Assembly (NCBI RefSeq): GCF_019665765.1
Contig: NZ_CP081150.1
Span: forward strand, 3,224,001 to 3,288,000
DNA length: 64,000 nucleotides
Direction: 5' to 3'
Source: Deefgea tanakiae
GTDB lineage: Bacteria; Pseudomonadota; Gammaproteobacteria; Burkholderiales; Chitinibacteraceae
The notes beneath the pieces are model-generated. The model did not search any database. It was not told the origin of the DNA and was given only the letters and a program-made list of their open reading frames with translations. This document shows positions 54,434-63,382 of this stretch, piece after piece (within the stretch, counting starts at the first letter, position 1; the number at the start of each line of letters is the position of its first letter). Position numbers and translations under genes: made by a program.

Positions 54434-56101
54434 TTATTTTGTCTCTGCAAACAAACGCTCAGCGTAAACCGCTTCGGGGAATACGCTTCGCCACCATAAG
54501 TCTTTCGTGTAAAACCCTTCGTTCTTGGCGCAGCGCTCGGCGACGGCATTGTAAAACGGGTCGGTATTTTCGCTCAAACGTGCTAGCTCAGCGGGTAAGC
54601 AAAATAGCGGTCGACTTTGTAATTTATCGGCTAACACTTGTGCTTGTTCTGGGTCGCGACTGCCTTTGATAAACAGAGGCACATCACCGCGAATTCGCGT
54701 TTGTTCTTGGTTCAGAATGTTTTTAAACTGCAAGTTTTTTGGATCGCGATTACTGAAAAAGCTCGCATCGAAAATGCCACGCTCATAAAACTCTTGATTC
54801 AGCCCCGGCTTGTGGTCTCCAAAAATAACAATAATCACATCTCGTTTGCGCGCTTTGGCGCTGGCTTCGATTTGCTGGGTAAAGGTTTTAAACTCGTCGA
54901 TAGCCTGCCCAAGGCGGGCTTGGTATTGTGTAATCCCAGAGTCATTTTCTTTGATAAATGGCCCATGCGTATTCACTGTGACCAAAAACATAAATTGCTT
55001 TTTACCCGCTGGCGCAACCTTGTAATGCGCGAGTGCTTGGTTATACAATGAAAAATCTTTTGGCCAACCGTCTTTACGTTTCCAGTACATTTGATCGACA
55101 AAGGCGATGCGCTGAAAACCCATTTTGGGATACACCGTTTGTCGCTTCCAGAACGTGCCAAAATAATTATGCATGCCGATCGTGGTGTAGCCTACATCGG
55201 CCAGTGCATGCGGTAGCGCACTGATTTTGTCGCTGAACTGCCCTGCAAAATTCTGAAAATCGATGCCGGGCAAGGTGTAAGCCGAAAGACCGGTGAGCGC
55301 TTCAAATTCGGCCTCGGCCGTACCGCCGCCATACACAGGGCTAATCACACGTGCTTCGCTAAAACCCGCTTGAGTCAGTTCGGCCATTTTGGTCGGTAAG
55401 CGCGCATCGGTATAACAGGATTCGCACATCACCACGACGATGTCGGGGCTGCTCGGGTTTTCTGCCGCAGCTAGCGCTTGCGTATAAAATTGGTGTTGCC
55501 CCGCTTTGGGTTTGTGCGCCGTTTCGGCGGTGAGCATTAAATGCCCCAAGATGCCATTTTGCCGCGCATTGACGCGAAAATTGTAATTGGAATAGTTGCT
55601 GCCTAAATATTGCGCCATCAGTGGTTGCGCGTAGGCCGACATTTTTCCCGTACTATCCAGCTGCATCCCCACTAAAACACACAAGATGAGCGCCAAGCCA
55701 ACTCGGCGTTTGCTAAAACTAGGGTGCCGCCATAGGCCATACGCGAGCGCTGCCAGCAAAATCAGCGCATACGCCCAAATATGCCAATCCATATAGCCGG
55801 TGAGCGCCATGCCTTGGCCCACTTCAAATAAATCAGCACCGAGTAAAGGCTCGCTGGTTGCGACTTCTTTTATATAAGAAATATTCAGCAACAGCCCTTC
55901 AAGCGCCAAAGTGGCGACTACCGCAGCCCAGCGCTGCAAAAAAGCGGCGAAGAAGAAATACAGCAGCAGTGAAAAGCCGACGCGAGGCATATTCCATTGC
56001 GTATCCACCCAGATACGCCCTGCAATCAGCGCCAAAATAGGCAATGCAATTGGTATGCAGCGTTGTGCGAGCGGGCTGGAGAAAAAAGCGGGTAGTTTCA
56101 C
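54434..56101 (-). CDS. LTA-synthase-family phosphoglycerol transferase
   Basis: 555 aa from GTG 56101, which puts a short basic leader before the first TM; the frame is open to ATG 56191 but that extension is polar and atypical. Five hydrophobic segments precede a sulfatase-type domain: VVMCESCYTD (metal Glu), YGGGTAEAEFEALTG with the Thr nucleophile position, and FGDHKPGLN (metal Asp-His). It likely adds phosphoglycerol to envelope glycans in the periplasm. Substrate unknown. Confidence 0.88.
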   Translation of the reverse strand: MKLPAFFSSPLAQRCIPIALPILALIAGRIWVDTQWNMPRVGFSLLLYFFFAAFLQRWAAVVATLALEGLLLNISYIKEVATSEPLLGADLFEVGQGMALTGYMDWHIWAYALILLAALAYGLWRHPSFSKRRVGLALILCVLVGMQLDSTGKMSAYAQPLMAQYLGSNYSNYNFRVNARQNGILGHLMLTAETAHKPKAGQHQFYTQALAAAENPSSPDIVVVMCESCYTDARLPTKMAELTQAGFSEARVISPVYGGGTAEAEFEALTGLSAYTLPGIDFQNFAGQFSDKISALPHALADVGYTTIGMHNYFGTFWKRQTVYPKMGFQRIAFVDQMYWKRKDGWPKDFSLYNQALAHYKVAPAGKKQFMFLVTVNTHGPFIKENDSGITQYQARLGQAIDEFKTFTQQIEASAKARKRDVIIVIFGDHKPGLNQEFYERGIFDASFFSNRDPKNLQFKNILNQEQTRIRGDVPLFIKGSRDPEQAQVLADKLQSRPLFCLPAELARLSENTDPFYNAVAERCAKNEGFYTKDLWWRSVFPEAVYAERLFAETK

Positions 56102-56217
56102 TAGCAAACAATCATGACGAAATAAAGTCGGAATTATAAAGCTTTGATGAATTTTTGTAGTTGTGAAATAAGACCGACTGATTAAAGGCATTGGCTTGTT
56201 GCGCTGCTACCGGTGAG

Positions 56218-56257
56218 AATCTGCATCAGTAAGTATTAGTACTTACTGATGCAGATT
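56218..56257. promoter_or_regulatory. Perfect 18-bp hairpin upstream of the pilin operon
   Basis: AATCTGCATCAGTAAGTA, loop TTAG, then its exact complement to 56257. No T-tract follows, so not a standard terminator. A TATAAT at 56269-56274 lies just downstream and could be the -10 of the pilin operon. Confidence 0.6.
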
Positions 56258-56461
56258 TGCTTACAAGCTATAATCAATCTGAGTTATTTCCTTTCAGATC
56301 AATGAATTGACCGCGCAACGTTCAATTTTTCAAGTTAAGAACGAATTTCACTTCCTTCCATCTGCTCTAGAGTGCCTTGTGAGTGGTTTTCGAATTGATC
56401 GACACAATTCGGTCTATGTTGAAGTACGTTGACCTTCTCTAGCGTTCCTTTGGAGTGGCGC

Positions 56462-57028
56462 ATGTTGTTTCGGCCAAGCAGCCATTTATCTCGCGGTTTT
56501 ACTTTAATCGAGGCCATGATTGTGGTCGTGATTTTAGGGATATTGCTGGCCATCGCCTTGCCGTCTTTTACGCAAATGATCGCGAAAAAAAATACCATTA
56601 GCGCCGCAGAAGCAGTGCTGTCGGCCATCAATTTGGCGCGCAGTGAAGCGATCCGTTCAAACCGAAATTCTTATATGGTGGTCGATAGCGGTACAGCATG
56701 GTGTGTGGGGGTTGGGCGCACTAAAGGTACGCCGAGCAGCCCATGCAGTTGTCAACCGGGCGCAACGACGGTGTGCGATTTGGCCAATTACACTGTAGCT
56801 GATGGGAAAAGGACCACCTTGGCGAACACCGGCTTTGATGCGATTCAATTTGACACGGTACGTGGTTTTCCTTTGAGTAAAACGTCAACGGTGTTGACGA
56901 GCAATCAGGTCATTACATTAACTAGCCAAAACAATAGTCAAATGGCGATTACCGTTACCTTAAATCCAGTGGGGCGCGTTAAATCCTGCGGCAAAACGGC
57001 AATGGCGGGGTTTCCAGCATGCCCATAG
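56462..57028 (+). CDS. GspH/FimT-type minor pilin
   Basis: 188 aa; start behind TTTGGAGTGGCGC. Type IV prepilin leader cut at G before FTLIEAMIVVVILGI, with Glu at position 5 of the mature protein. GspH domain follows, with a C-terminal cysteine pair (SCGKTAMAGFPACP). First of four overlapping or nearly abutting minor-pilin genes; these initiate the pilus or pseudopilus and sit at its tip. Confidence 0.9.
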   Translation: MLFRPSSHLSRGFTLIEAMIVVVILGILLAIALPSFTQMIAKKNTISAAEAVLSAINLARSEAIRSNRNSYMVVDSGTAWCVGVGRTKGTPSSPCSCQPGATTVCDLANYTVADGKRTTLANTGFDAIQFDTVRGFPLSKTSTVLTSNQVITLTSQNNSQMAITVTLNPVGRVKSCGKTAMAGFPACP

Positions 57029-57780
57029 TTCATTCAATGCGCCGAGCACGTGGTTTTAATTTGATTGAGCTGATGGTCGCGATGACCATTGGGATTTTTT
57101 TACTACTCGGCGCGAGTACATTTTTCGTCAATATGCTGAAAAGTACCGGTGACAATCTCACTCGCAATAAATTGGATGCGGAATTGCGCCTTGCGCTGCA
57201 ATTTATTAGTAATGATGTCAAACGCGCTGGTTATTACCAAGGTAAGCCTTCTTTAGATACTGCCGATCTAGCTGCGCTGACTGCGGCGAGCATTACGGGT
57301 AATGGAATCAATGTGGTGAACGCCTCGGTGAATCCAGATACGTTTTTGCGTATGTATCGGCCCAGTGTAACGCCTGCGGGTAGCTGTCTATTGTATGGCT
57401 ATAACCGTAATGGCAATTTGATCGGGGGTAATCGGGTCGATCAGTATGACGATGGTGAGTTAACGGGCATTCGCTTGAGTAATGGGGTGTTGCAAGTCAG
57501 AACTTCATGCGCAGCTTGTGCGTATACCAGTTGTTCGGCTGGGACTTGGAGTGATCTTACAGATAGTGCCTTGATTGAAATTACGGCGCTGAGCTTTAGC
57601 AATGGCGATGTGGTGTGTAACGGTTCGACTCCACCTGCGGCTCAATGTCCGTGGCCAAGTGGCTCGCCCTTATTGTCATTGAACGTCACCATCAGTGGAC
57701 GTTTAAAAACAAAACCGACCGAAGTGAGGCAACTATTCACTCAAGTTTGGTTAGAAAACCAAGTCATTGCGTTTCCATGA
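57019..57780 (+). CDS. pilW: PilW-like minor pilin
   Basis: 253 aa; overlaps the GspH/FimT gene by 10 bp. Prepilin leader RRARG then FNLIELMVAMTIGIFLLLGA. A PilW-type body with several cysteine pairs (SCAACAYTSCSAG). Its TGA overlaps the ATG of the next gene (ATGA). Confidence 0.88.
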   Translation: MPIVHSMRRARGFNLIELMVAMTIGIFLLLGASTFFVNMLKSTGDNLTRNKLDAELRLALQFISNDVKRAGYYQGKPSLDTADLAALTAASITGNGINVVNASVNPDTFLRMYRPSVTPAGSCLLYGYNRNGNLIGGNRVDQYDDGELTGIRLSNGVLQVRTSCAACAYTSCSAGTWSDLTDSALIEITALSFSNGDVVCNGSTPPAAQCPWPSGSPLLSLNVTISGRLKTKPTEVRQLFTQVWLENQVIAFP

Positions 57781-59243
57781 GGTCGATGATGCGAAAAGCT
57801 GAGCAAGGCATGGCGACCTTATTTACCAGCATTATGATTCTAGTGCTGCTGACGGGCATTTTGGGCTATCTCAATCGTGGCTTATTTATTGAGCAAAAGT
57901 CGATTTCTAATCAAACTTGGAATCTACAAGCTAAACAAGCTGCCGAGGCGGGTATTGGCTATTTCATTGCGAATATTCAGCGCGATAAGACGGTCTATCT
58001 CGACAGTAGCAATGTCATGTTGGCTGCTCAACAATCGGCAATTGATGGTAAAGGCAATTTGGTATTTGCAGAAAATAAGGTCATCGGTAGTTTGACTGCA
58101 TTGGGTCGAGCCAGCGCATTTTATTTTCAGGTTCGTCAAATCGATAGTAAAACGCTCAGAATCGCCAGCACCGGTTTTGCCGATTGCAGCTCACCGAGTG
58201 GTACGTTTGCGAATTGGTCGAATACTTGCTCAGCCAGAGTGGTTATTACGCAGGATTTGAATCTTGCCGCGGTGGGGCTGGAAAATTCTTTGACGGTGAA
58301 AGGGCGTGTCGACGTTTGGGGGGCGGTCGATGTCAGTATGCGCTCTGATGCGCCGCTTAAAGGCGTTACGCTGAATACGGGTGGCACGGCCACTGGTGCT
58401 CCAGCGCAATTTCGCAATGAAAAACAAGGCTGGGCAGATGATAGTAAAAAAAGTGATAGTACTTTGGCCAGCACGAGTAATGGCGATTTGTTTTACAGTG
58501 TGTTTGGTCAACAGCCCAGTCAATATCTAGATACCAGCAAATTCACCCGTTATCAAACCTCGGGCGGTCAAACGACGGCCGCTTACGACAACAGTACCTA
58601 TCGCCGACTGAGCGTGGCGGAGTTTAATGCGGAATGCCAAAATAAAAATAGTGAGTTAAGACGGCCATATCGACCTAAATCGTATACGCCAACGTATGTG
58701 GCGGGGCCGGATGCGAGCTTTAGCAAAACCCCGCGGGGTGCGGTGTATTGGATCGACCCTTCGCTGGATGTCGGTTCCGGTGGTCAGATCAATCTAATGG
58801 CAGGGCAAAATTGTGTTGCTGGTTATAGTCAGACTCTAACAGCCGATAATGGGACTGATGCCTTGCCCGGTTCTCCGGGAACACCTGTCCCTGCTTTATC
58901 CAGTTCTGATTTTATTCCCTTGGCGGCAGGAGATCCCGCGATTGGCAATGCGACTTTGGCGGCGGGTTATTCCTACAATCGAGGTGTAACATTGATTTTT
59001 GGCGGCAATGTCATCTTGCCATCGAAGTCTCGTTTGTTAACCTATGGTGCAACTTATGTGCGTGGGAATTTGAATTTTACTGGGGCGATGCAAATTAATG
59101 GGGCGGGGATTGTCGAGGGAGATTTAATCGGCAATGGCTCTTTTGCGACGAAAACTGAATTGCGTCATTTGCAAGGTTTGAATATTTTGTCGAATTTCTC
59201 GGTATCCAGACAAGCGGGGCGTTGGCGTGATTATGTCCAATAA
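57777..59243 (+). CDS. pilX: PilX-like minor pilin, long form
   Basis: 488 aa from ATG 57777 (ATGA overlap with pilW); a spurious extension to 57645 is excluded. N-terminal QGMATLFTSIMILVLLTGIL, then a PilX_N-like TAAEAGI-type segment (QAAEAGIGYFIANI). It is much longer than typical PilX (about 170-200 aa), with a large C-terminal domain rich in Gly/Ser/Thr. That region may take the place of the missing PilY1 adhesin; this is inference. Confidence 0.82.
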   Translation: MRSMMRKAEQGMATLFTSIMILVLLTGILGYLNRGLFIEQKSISNQTWNLQAKQAAEAGIGYFIANIQRDKTVYLDSSNVMLAAQQSAIDGKGNLVFAENKVIGSLTALGRASAFYFQVRQIDSKTLRIASTGFADCSSPSGTFANWSNTCSARVVITQDLNLAAVGLENSLTVKGRVDVWGAVDVSMRSDAPLKGVTLNTGGTATGAPAQFRNEKQGWADDSKKSDSTLASTSNGDLFYSVFGQQPSQYLDTSKFTRYQTSGGQTTAAYDNSTYRRLSVAEFNAECQNKNSELRRPYRPKSYTPTYVAGPDASFSKTPRGAVYWIDPSLDVGSGGQINLMAGQNCVAGYSQTLTADNGTDALPGSPGTPVPALSSSDFIPLAAGDPAIGNATLAAGYSYNRGVTLIFGGNVILPSKSRLLTYGATYVRGNLNFTGAMQINGAGIVEGDLIGNGSFATKTELRHLQGLNILSNFSVSRQAGRWRDYVQ

Positions 59244-59673
59244 GCCGAGCTATCGATCGCAAATTGGCGTGGGTTTAATTGAAGTACTGATTTCGCTGCT
59301 GATTTTGGCGGGCGGTTTTCTGGCGCTTACTCGGTTTCAAGCGCAATTAACTCAGAATCAAGCGATTGCAATGCAGCGCGCCGAGGCCACTTTAATTGCC
59401 GACCAATTTATGAGCCAATTAGTGGGGGTGTTAAACGGTAAAGTCTCGGTGCCAACCTCGAGTACGACTGGGCGAGTGAATGGCATCAATGCCACGTATG
59501 AGATTCATTGGCTGACAGTGACCAAATCCAGTGCCAGCCCAAGCACCTTCAACAACAATACCAATTGCGCTTCGTCGTGCGATGTTTTGCGAGTGGATGT
59601 GGTGGTCTATTGGAATGATGCTGCTGGCGGCAGAAATAATGTGAGTTTGAGTCGTTTATTGTCAATGCGATAG
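59233..59673 (+). CDS. pilV: PilV-like minor pilin
   Basis: 146 aa; start at ATG 59233 overlaps pilX by 11 bp. Prepilin signal IGVGLIEVLISLLILAGG, with a PilV-like short body and two cysteines (NCASSCDVL). Last gene of the minor-pilin operon; no pilY1 or pilE follows. A 45-nt element begins 11 bases after the stop. Confidence 0.88.
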   Translation: MSNKPSYRSQIGVGLIEVLISLLILAGGFLALTRFQAQLTQNQAIAMQRAEATLIADQFMSQLVGVLNGKVSVPTSSTTGRVNGINATYEIHWLTVTKSSASPSTFNNNTNCASSCDVLRVDVVVYWNDAAGGRNNVSLSRLLSMR

Positions 59674-59684
59674 TGATTTTCTTG

Positions 59685-59729
59685 GTATTGCCATCCACCC
59701 TTTGTTTTATAATGGATGTATGGCAATAC
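59685..59729. repeat. 45-nt GTAT/ATAC element, copy 16
   Basis: Perfect 10-bp stem GTATTGCCAT / ATGGCAATAC, with CCA/TGG further in. Between the convergent pilV and glycosyltransferase stops. Confidence 0.75.
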
Positions 59730-59736
59730 ATCTAGA

Positions 59737-60717
59737 TTAAAATAATTGATGTACTTGTATCGCTTGTTTTTCGCTGGCCTGCCAAGCTTGCCAAAGCCGT
59801 ACAATGTGATTGATTCGCTGTTGCAATAAGGACTGATCCAAAAAACCAGACTCTTGATTGTGGCTAATGAGTGCATCACGCCAATTGAGAACTTCATCCT
59901 CGCTCAATGCCCAAGCACCATCCAGATCGGTGATATTCCATAGCCAATACGGCGATAATAATCCATGCGTCTGCAAAAGTTCGGGCGTCACGAAGAGGCC
60001 AAGGTGCTGCAACTGATCTTGCCAAATTTTGCGCACATGCTGATTGGCGTGTTCACGCTGAATGCCACTGCTGCGCTGATGCTGGTGCTGGCGATAACGC
60101 ACGAGCGGAACGCCTAAATTGGCGAGTTGCCCATATTGGCCTAGCCGAGTCAGAAAATCCCAATCCTGCGCCATATCCATTTTGGGTGTGAATAACACGC
60201 CGCTGGCTTGCCACAATTGGCGATTGATCATTAGCGCGGGCATGGCCATGGCGCAATAAAACAAGTTGTCGACGCTGATTTCGGCATGGATCAACGGGAA
60301 AAGCCGTACTGACACGAGTGGATTACTATCGTTAAATACATGCATATCACCCGCCACCGCGATGACCGTTGGATGCTGAATGAGGAATTGCGCAGACTGC
60401 ACAAATCGTTGCGGCAGGCTGATGTCGTCGGCATCGTGAAATGCAATCCAATCGCCTGTTGCCGCAGCTAAGCCTGCATTTCTTGCGCACGACACGCCTT
60501 GGTTTTCTGGTAGCTCAATGAGCTGGGTTGCGCCTCGCGTAAAATTAGCGCTAAACGCTGCGATTTCATCCTGCCCAGAATAACGGCCACCATCATTGAT
60601 CAGGATAACTTCAATCTGCGTAAAGCCGGTGTGGTCGGCAGTGCGTAGTCCATCGAGCATGGCCGTGAAGTGTGCTGGATGAGGATTGAAAAAAGGAATG
60701 ATGATGCTGAGCTTCAT
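59737..60717 (-). CDS. Family 2 glycosyltransferase
   Basis: 326 aa GT-A fold: LSIIIPFFNPHPAHF at the start, VILINDGG, CARNAGLAAATGDWIAFHDADD with the metal-binding Asp cluster. Transfers a sugar from a nucleotide donor, probably to an envelope or pilus glycan; acceptor unknown. Convergent with the pilin operon. Confidence 0.9.
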   Translation of the reverse strand: MKLSIIIPFFNPHPAHFTAMLDGLRTADHTGFTQIEVILINDGGRYSGQDEIAAFSANFTRGATQLIELPENQGVSCARNAGLAAATGDWIAFHDADDISLPQRFVQSAQFLIQHPTVIAVAGDMHVFNDSNPLVSVRLFPLIHAEISVDNLFYCAMAMPALMINRQLWQASGVLFTPKMDMAQDWDFLTRLGQYGQLANLGVPLVRYRQHQHQRSSGIQREHANQHVRKIWQDQLQHLGLFVTPELLQTHGLLSPYWLWNITDLDGAWALSEDEVLNWRDALISHNQESGFLDQSLLQQRINHIVRLWQAWQASEKQAIQVHQLF

Positions 60718-60949
60718 GAGTTCGCAGTGCCTGAGTAGATAGCCAGAGTGTTGAGTTTACCTGCCTAGCTTGGCTTTGCATGCAATTGATGCCTGTGCCG
60801 TGGCAAATTGCAGTCGAGTTGTCACGATTGTTTCATCGATTCTGCATGAATTTGCAACGCCTTCAGCGTATGCTGAGCACTGATATTAAGTGAAGGTCTT
60901 CCCCTCGCGCTTTGGGTTTTGTCTATACCGTTATTGAGGTCGTTTCATT

Positions 60950-61327
60950 ATGCAATTACAGGGCCACTCCACTTTATATAAAGATCAGCATGCAGGGCAT
61001 TTGCTGGTGCAGGTGCATTCTGTTGAGCATATCGGGCATATTAAAGAGATGGCCATGCAGGCGCGCGAGGATAAAAAGTACGCGAAAGCGTGGATGTGGC
61101 ATTGTCTGATTATGATGTTTGGCTTTGGGGTTCGTGCCGAACGGCCAGATGTACAAGCAGGTCATGAGCATTTAAGGGAGGCGATACGGCGCTACGATCT
61201 GGCATTTAAACTCTCGATGAATGAAGAGCAGCAAGCTCGGGAAGTGGCACAATACTTGTTTGATGCTATGGGTGCCAAAACTCGCCGCAAGATTGCTCGG
61301 CATAACTATCACAGGATGATTCAATAA
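60950..61327 (+). CDS. Hypothetical protein, 125 aa
   Basis: GAGGT precedes the ATG by 10 bases. Not recognised. Largely helical and charged, with His-rich start (QDHQ-type YKDQHAGH) and a repeated arginine-rich end (AKTRRKIARHNYHRM). No membrane segment. A competing frame (60912-61109) is rejected for lack of a site. Confidence 0.6.
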   Translation: MQLQGHSTLYKDQHAGHLLVQVHSVEHIGHIKEMAMQAREDKKYAKAWMWHCLIMMFGFGVRAERPDVQAGHEHLREAIRRYDLAFKLSMNEEQQAREVAQYLFDAMGAKTRRKIARHNYHRMIQ

Positions 61328-61444
61328 CATCGCAGTTGTGCCAGATGTATTGGCAAAGCAAGCGATCTATTTCCGGCATCTTAGCTTCTCCTTCATAGAA
61401 TAATGGCAATTCATCGCGCATATTCACTTCACCTTGAGTATTTC

Positions 61445-62446
61445 ATGAGCAAAAGAGCGCTGATTATTAGCGGTGGCGCACCGAATGCCACTTTGGTTGC
61501 GGGTGCACTAGAAGCCTTTGCCGAGTTGGGTCTTGAGTTCGATATTATTTCAATGGCAGGCGCAGGGGCATTGTTGGGGTTGATGTATAGCGCGCCCAAA
61601 AATGGCGATGTGATTGGCACTTTACGAGGTATGCAGCAAATGGGGATTGCTGATTTTTTGTACCGCGCTTTTCCCGTCAACTTTAAAGTATTCAATAAGC
61701 CAGGTCCGATGGCAGAGTTTTATCGCAATTTGTTATCGAGCAATCCGATGGTACAGGCTTTGCAAAATTGGCCTGTTCACGATGCGTTTTCACAAACACT
61801 GAAAGACAGTAGTGAGTTGCTACTCGCCAGTGCGTGCCCGAGCGATCTTTCGCAGCAATCTTTGGGCTTGTGCGCGCATATTCCGTTTGCTGAAAAATTA
61901 ATCGACTTTGCCGCGCTGCCTGCGTGCAAGGCTGATTTATGGATTAATGCGTATAACTTGAGCCAGCGGCAGATGGTGAATTGGTCGGGCGAGCAAATCG
62001 ACAATCAAAAACTGCAAGCGGCTTTGTCTTTCCCTTATCTGTATCCGCCGACCCAAATCGATGACGATTACTATATCGAAGGTGCCGCGATTGATTGCTT
62101 GAATTTTAAAGCCTTGATCGATCATTACGATGGCGATTTGGCCGAAATCGTGATTTTTGACTTACTCGGTGCCGATAAATTATTGCGCCCACCACGTGAT
62201 TTGTACGATGCGTGGGTGATGTCCATCATGACGCCCTTAGTGGAAATTGCGCGCGATGATGTGAAATTGTTTGAGGCTTTGCATAATGCCGAAGGGCGAA
62301 TCAAGCTGCACAAGGTGCCACTGCTGGAAGCGATTCCCGCTGAGGATCTGCCCGATGTCTTTGATTGGTCACGCAGTAATCTGAGTAAGCTCTATCAATT
62401 AGGTTATCAAACAGGCAAGGCCTACGCGCAACAGCATTTATTGTGA
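61445..62446 (+). CDS. Degenerate patatin-like protein
   Basis: 333 aa; start behind TTGAG. It has the overall patatin layout (ISGGAPNATLVAGALEAF loop at the start) but the expected GxSxG reads G39-A-G41-A-L43, so the serine nucleophile is a glycine, and the DG(A/G) dyad Asp is Glu (E212 in YIEGAAID). Both catalytic residues seem lost, so it is probably not a hydrolase. It may bind lipids or have a regulatory role. Contrast the intact patatin at 6115-7101. Confidence 0.75.
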   Translation: MSKRALIISGGAPNATLVAGALEAFAELGLEFDIISMAGAGALLGLMYSAPKNGDVIGTLRGMQQMGIADFLYRAFPVNFKVFNKPGPMAEFYRNLLSSNPMVQALQNWPVHDAFSQTLKDSSELLLASACPSDLSQQSLGLCAHIPFAEKLIDFAALPACKADLWINAYNLSQRQMVNWSGEQIDNQKLQAALSFPYLYPPTQIDDDYYIEGAAIDCLNFKALIDHYDGDLAEIVIFDLLGADKLLRPPRDLYDAWVMSIMTPLVEIARDDVKLFEALHNAEGRIKLHKVPLLEAIPAEDLPDVFDWSRSNLSKLYQLGYQTGKAYAQQHLL

Positions 62447-62447
62447 T

Positions 62448-62492
62448 GTATTGGCCTGTAGTCTTTTTATTTAAATGCATATAGGCCGATAC
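62448..62492. repeat. 45-nt GTAT/ATAC element, copy 17
   Basis: GTATTGGCCT / AGGCCGATAC (one T-G pair), AT-rich loop. It begins 1 base after the patatin-like stop. Confidence 0.7.
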
Positions 62493-62534
62493 TTAATAAA
62501 AATAACGATTAAGAATGGATTCTGGCTGGAATGC

Positions 62535-62564
62535 AAAAAGCCCAACTTTTCAGCTGGGCTTTTT
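62535..62564 (-). terminator. Terminator of the tRNA-Lys cluster
   Basis: AAAAAGCCCA / TGGGCTTTTT stem with a 10-nt loop that can pair further, 15 bases past the last tRNA in minus-strand direction. Confidence 0.75.
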
Positions 62565-62579
62565 ACTTGGTATTGGGTG

Positions 62580-62652
62580 TGGGTCGTGCGGGATTCGAAC
62601 CTGCGACAAACGGATTAAAAGTCCGCTGCTCTACCAACTGAGCTAACGACCC
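62580..62652 (-). tRNA. tRNA-Lys (TTT)
   Basis: 73 nt; acceptor GGGTCGT/ACGACCC, D-arm GCTC...GAGC, anticodon loop CTTTTAA, T-arm GCAGGTTCGAATCCCGC-type. CCA is not encoded (the next bases read CAC). Identical to 62768-62840 in the body. Confidence 0.95.
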
Positions 62653-62679
62653 AACGAGTGGGGTACTACTTATTACTGG

Positions 62680-62752
62680 TGGGCTGTGGCGGGTTCGAAC
62701 CGCCGACCTACGGATTAAGAGTCCGCTGCTCTACCAGCTGAGCTAACAGCCC
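62680..62752 (-). tRNA. tRNA-Lys (CTT)
   Basis: 73 nt plus an encoded CCA (62677-62679). Acceptor GGGCTGT/ACAGCCC, anticodon loop CTCTTAA. Lies between the two TTT copies. Confidence 0.95.
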
Positions 62753-62767
62753 GTTTTGATTGGGTGG

Positions 62768-62840
62768 TGGGTCGTGCGGGATTCGAACCTGCGACAAACG
62801 GATTAAAAGTCCGCTGCTCTACCAACTGAGCTAACGACCC
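62768..62840 (-). tRNA. tRNA-Lys (TTT)
   Basis: 73 nt plus an encoded CCA (62765-62767). Same sequence as the first copy. First of the cluster in transcription order. Confidence 0.95.
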
Positions 62841-62998
62841 AACTGCTTCGTTCAGAGACAGCGATTATAGATGGTTTTAAAATGGCGTCAACCCCTTTTT
62901 GCAAAAAACATTGAGTAAGTGACAGTAAAATGACACTGCAATCCCAAACTATCCTCGCGTACAATGCGCTAACAATTTGATTTAAGGGGAAATAGCAC

Positions 62999-63379
62999 AT
63001 GCGTTTATTACATACAATGTTGCGTGTCGTCGATTTAGATCGTGCAATTGCTTTTTATTGTGATGTGCTTGGGATGCGTTTATTGCGCCGGCATGATTTT
63101 CCAGCGGGTCGTTTTACTCTGGCCTTTGTGGGTTACGGCGATGAGTCTGAGCATAGTGTGATTGAACTTACGCATAATTGGGACACGAAAGCGTATGACT
63201 TAGGCACAGCATTTGGGCATTTAGCGATTGAAACGGATGATATCGTGGCCACTTGTGATGCGGTGCGAGCCAAAGGCGGTAAAGTTGTCCGTGAGCCGGG
63301 CCCGATGCAGCACGGTACGACGGTCATCGCTTTTGTTGAAGACTGTGATGGGTATAAAATTGAATTTATTCAACGCTAG
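62999..63379 (+). CDS. gloA: Lactoylglutathione lyase (glyoxalase I)
   Basis: 126 aa. Converts the methylglyoxal-glutathione adduct to S-lactoylglutathione. Metal ligands fall exactly at the E. coli GloA positions: H5, E56, H74 and E122. AAGGGGAAATAGCAC precedes the ATG. A 45-nt element begins 3 bases after the stop. Confidence 0.97.
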   Translation: MRLLHTMLRVVDLDRAIAFYCDVLGMRLLRRHDFPAGRFTLAFVGYGDESEHSVIELTHNWDTKAYDLGTAFGHLAIETDDIVATCDAVRAKGGKVVREPGPMQHGTTVIAFVEDCDGYKIEFIQR

Positions 63380-63382
63380 GGG

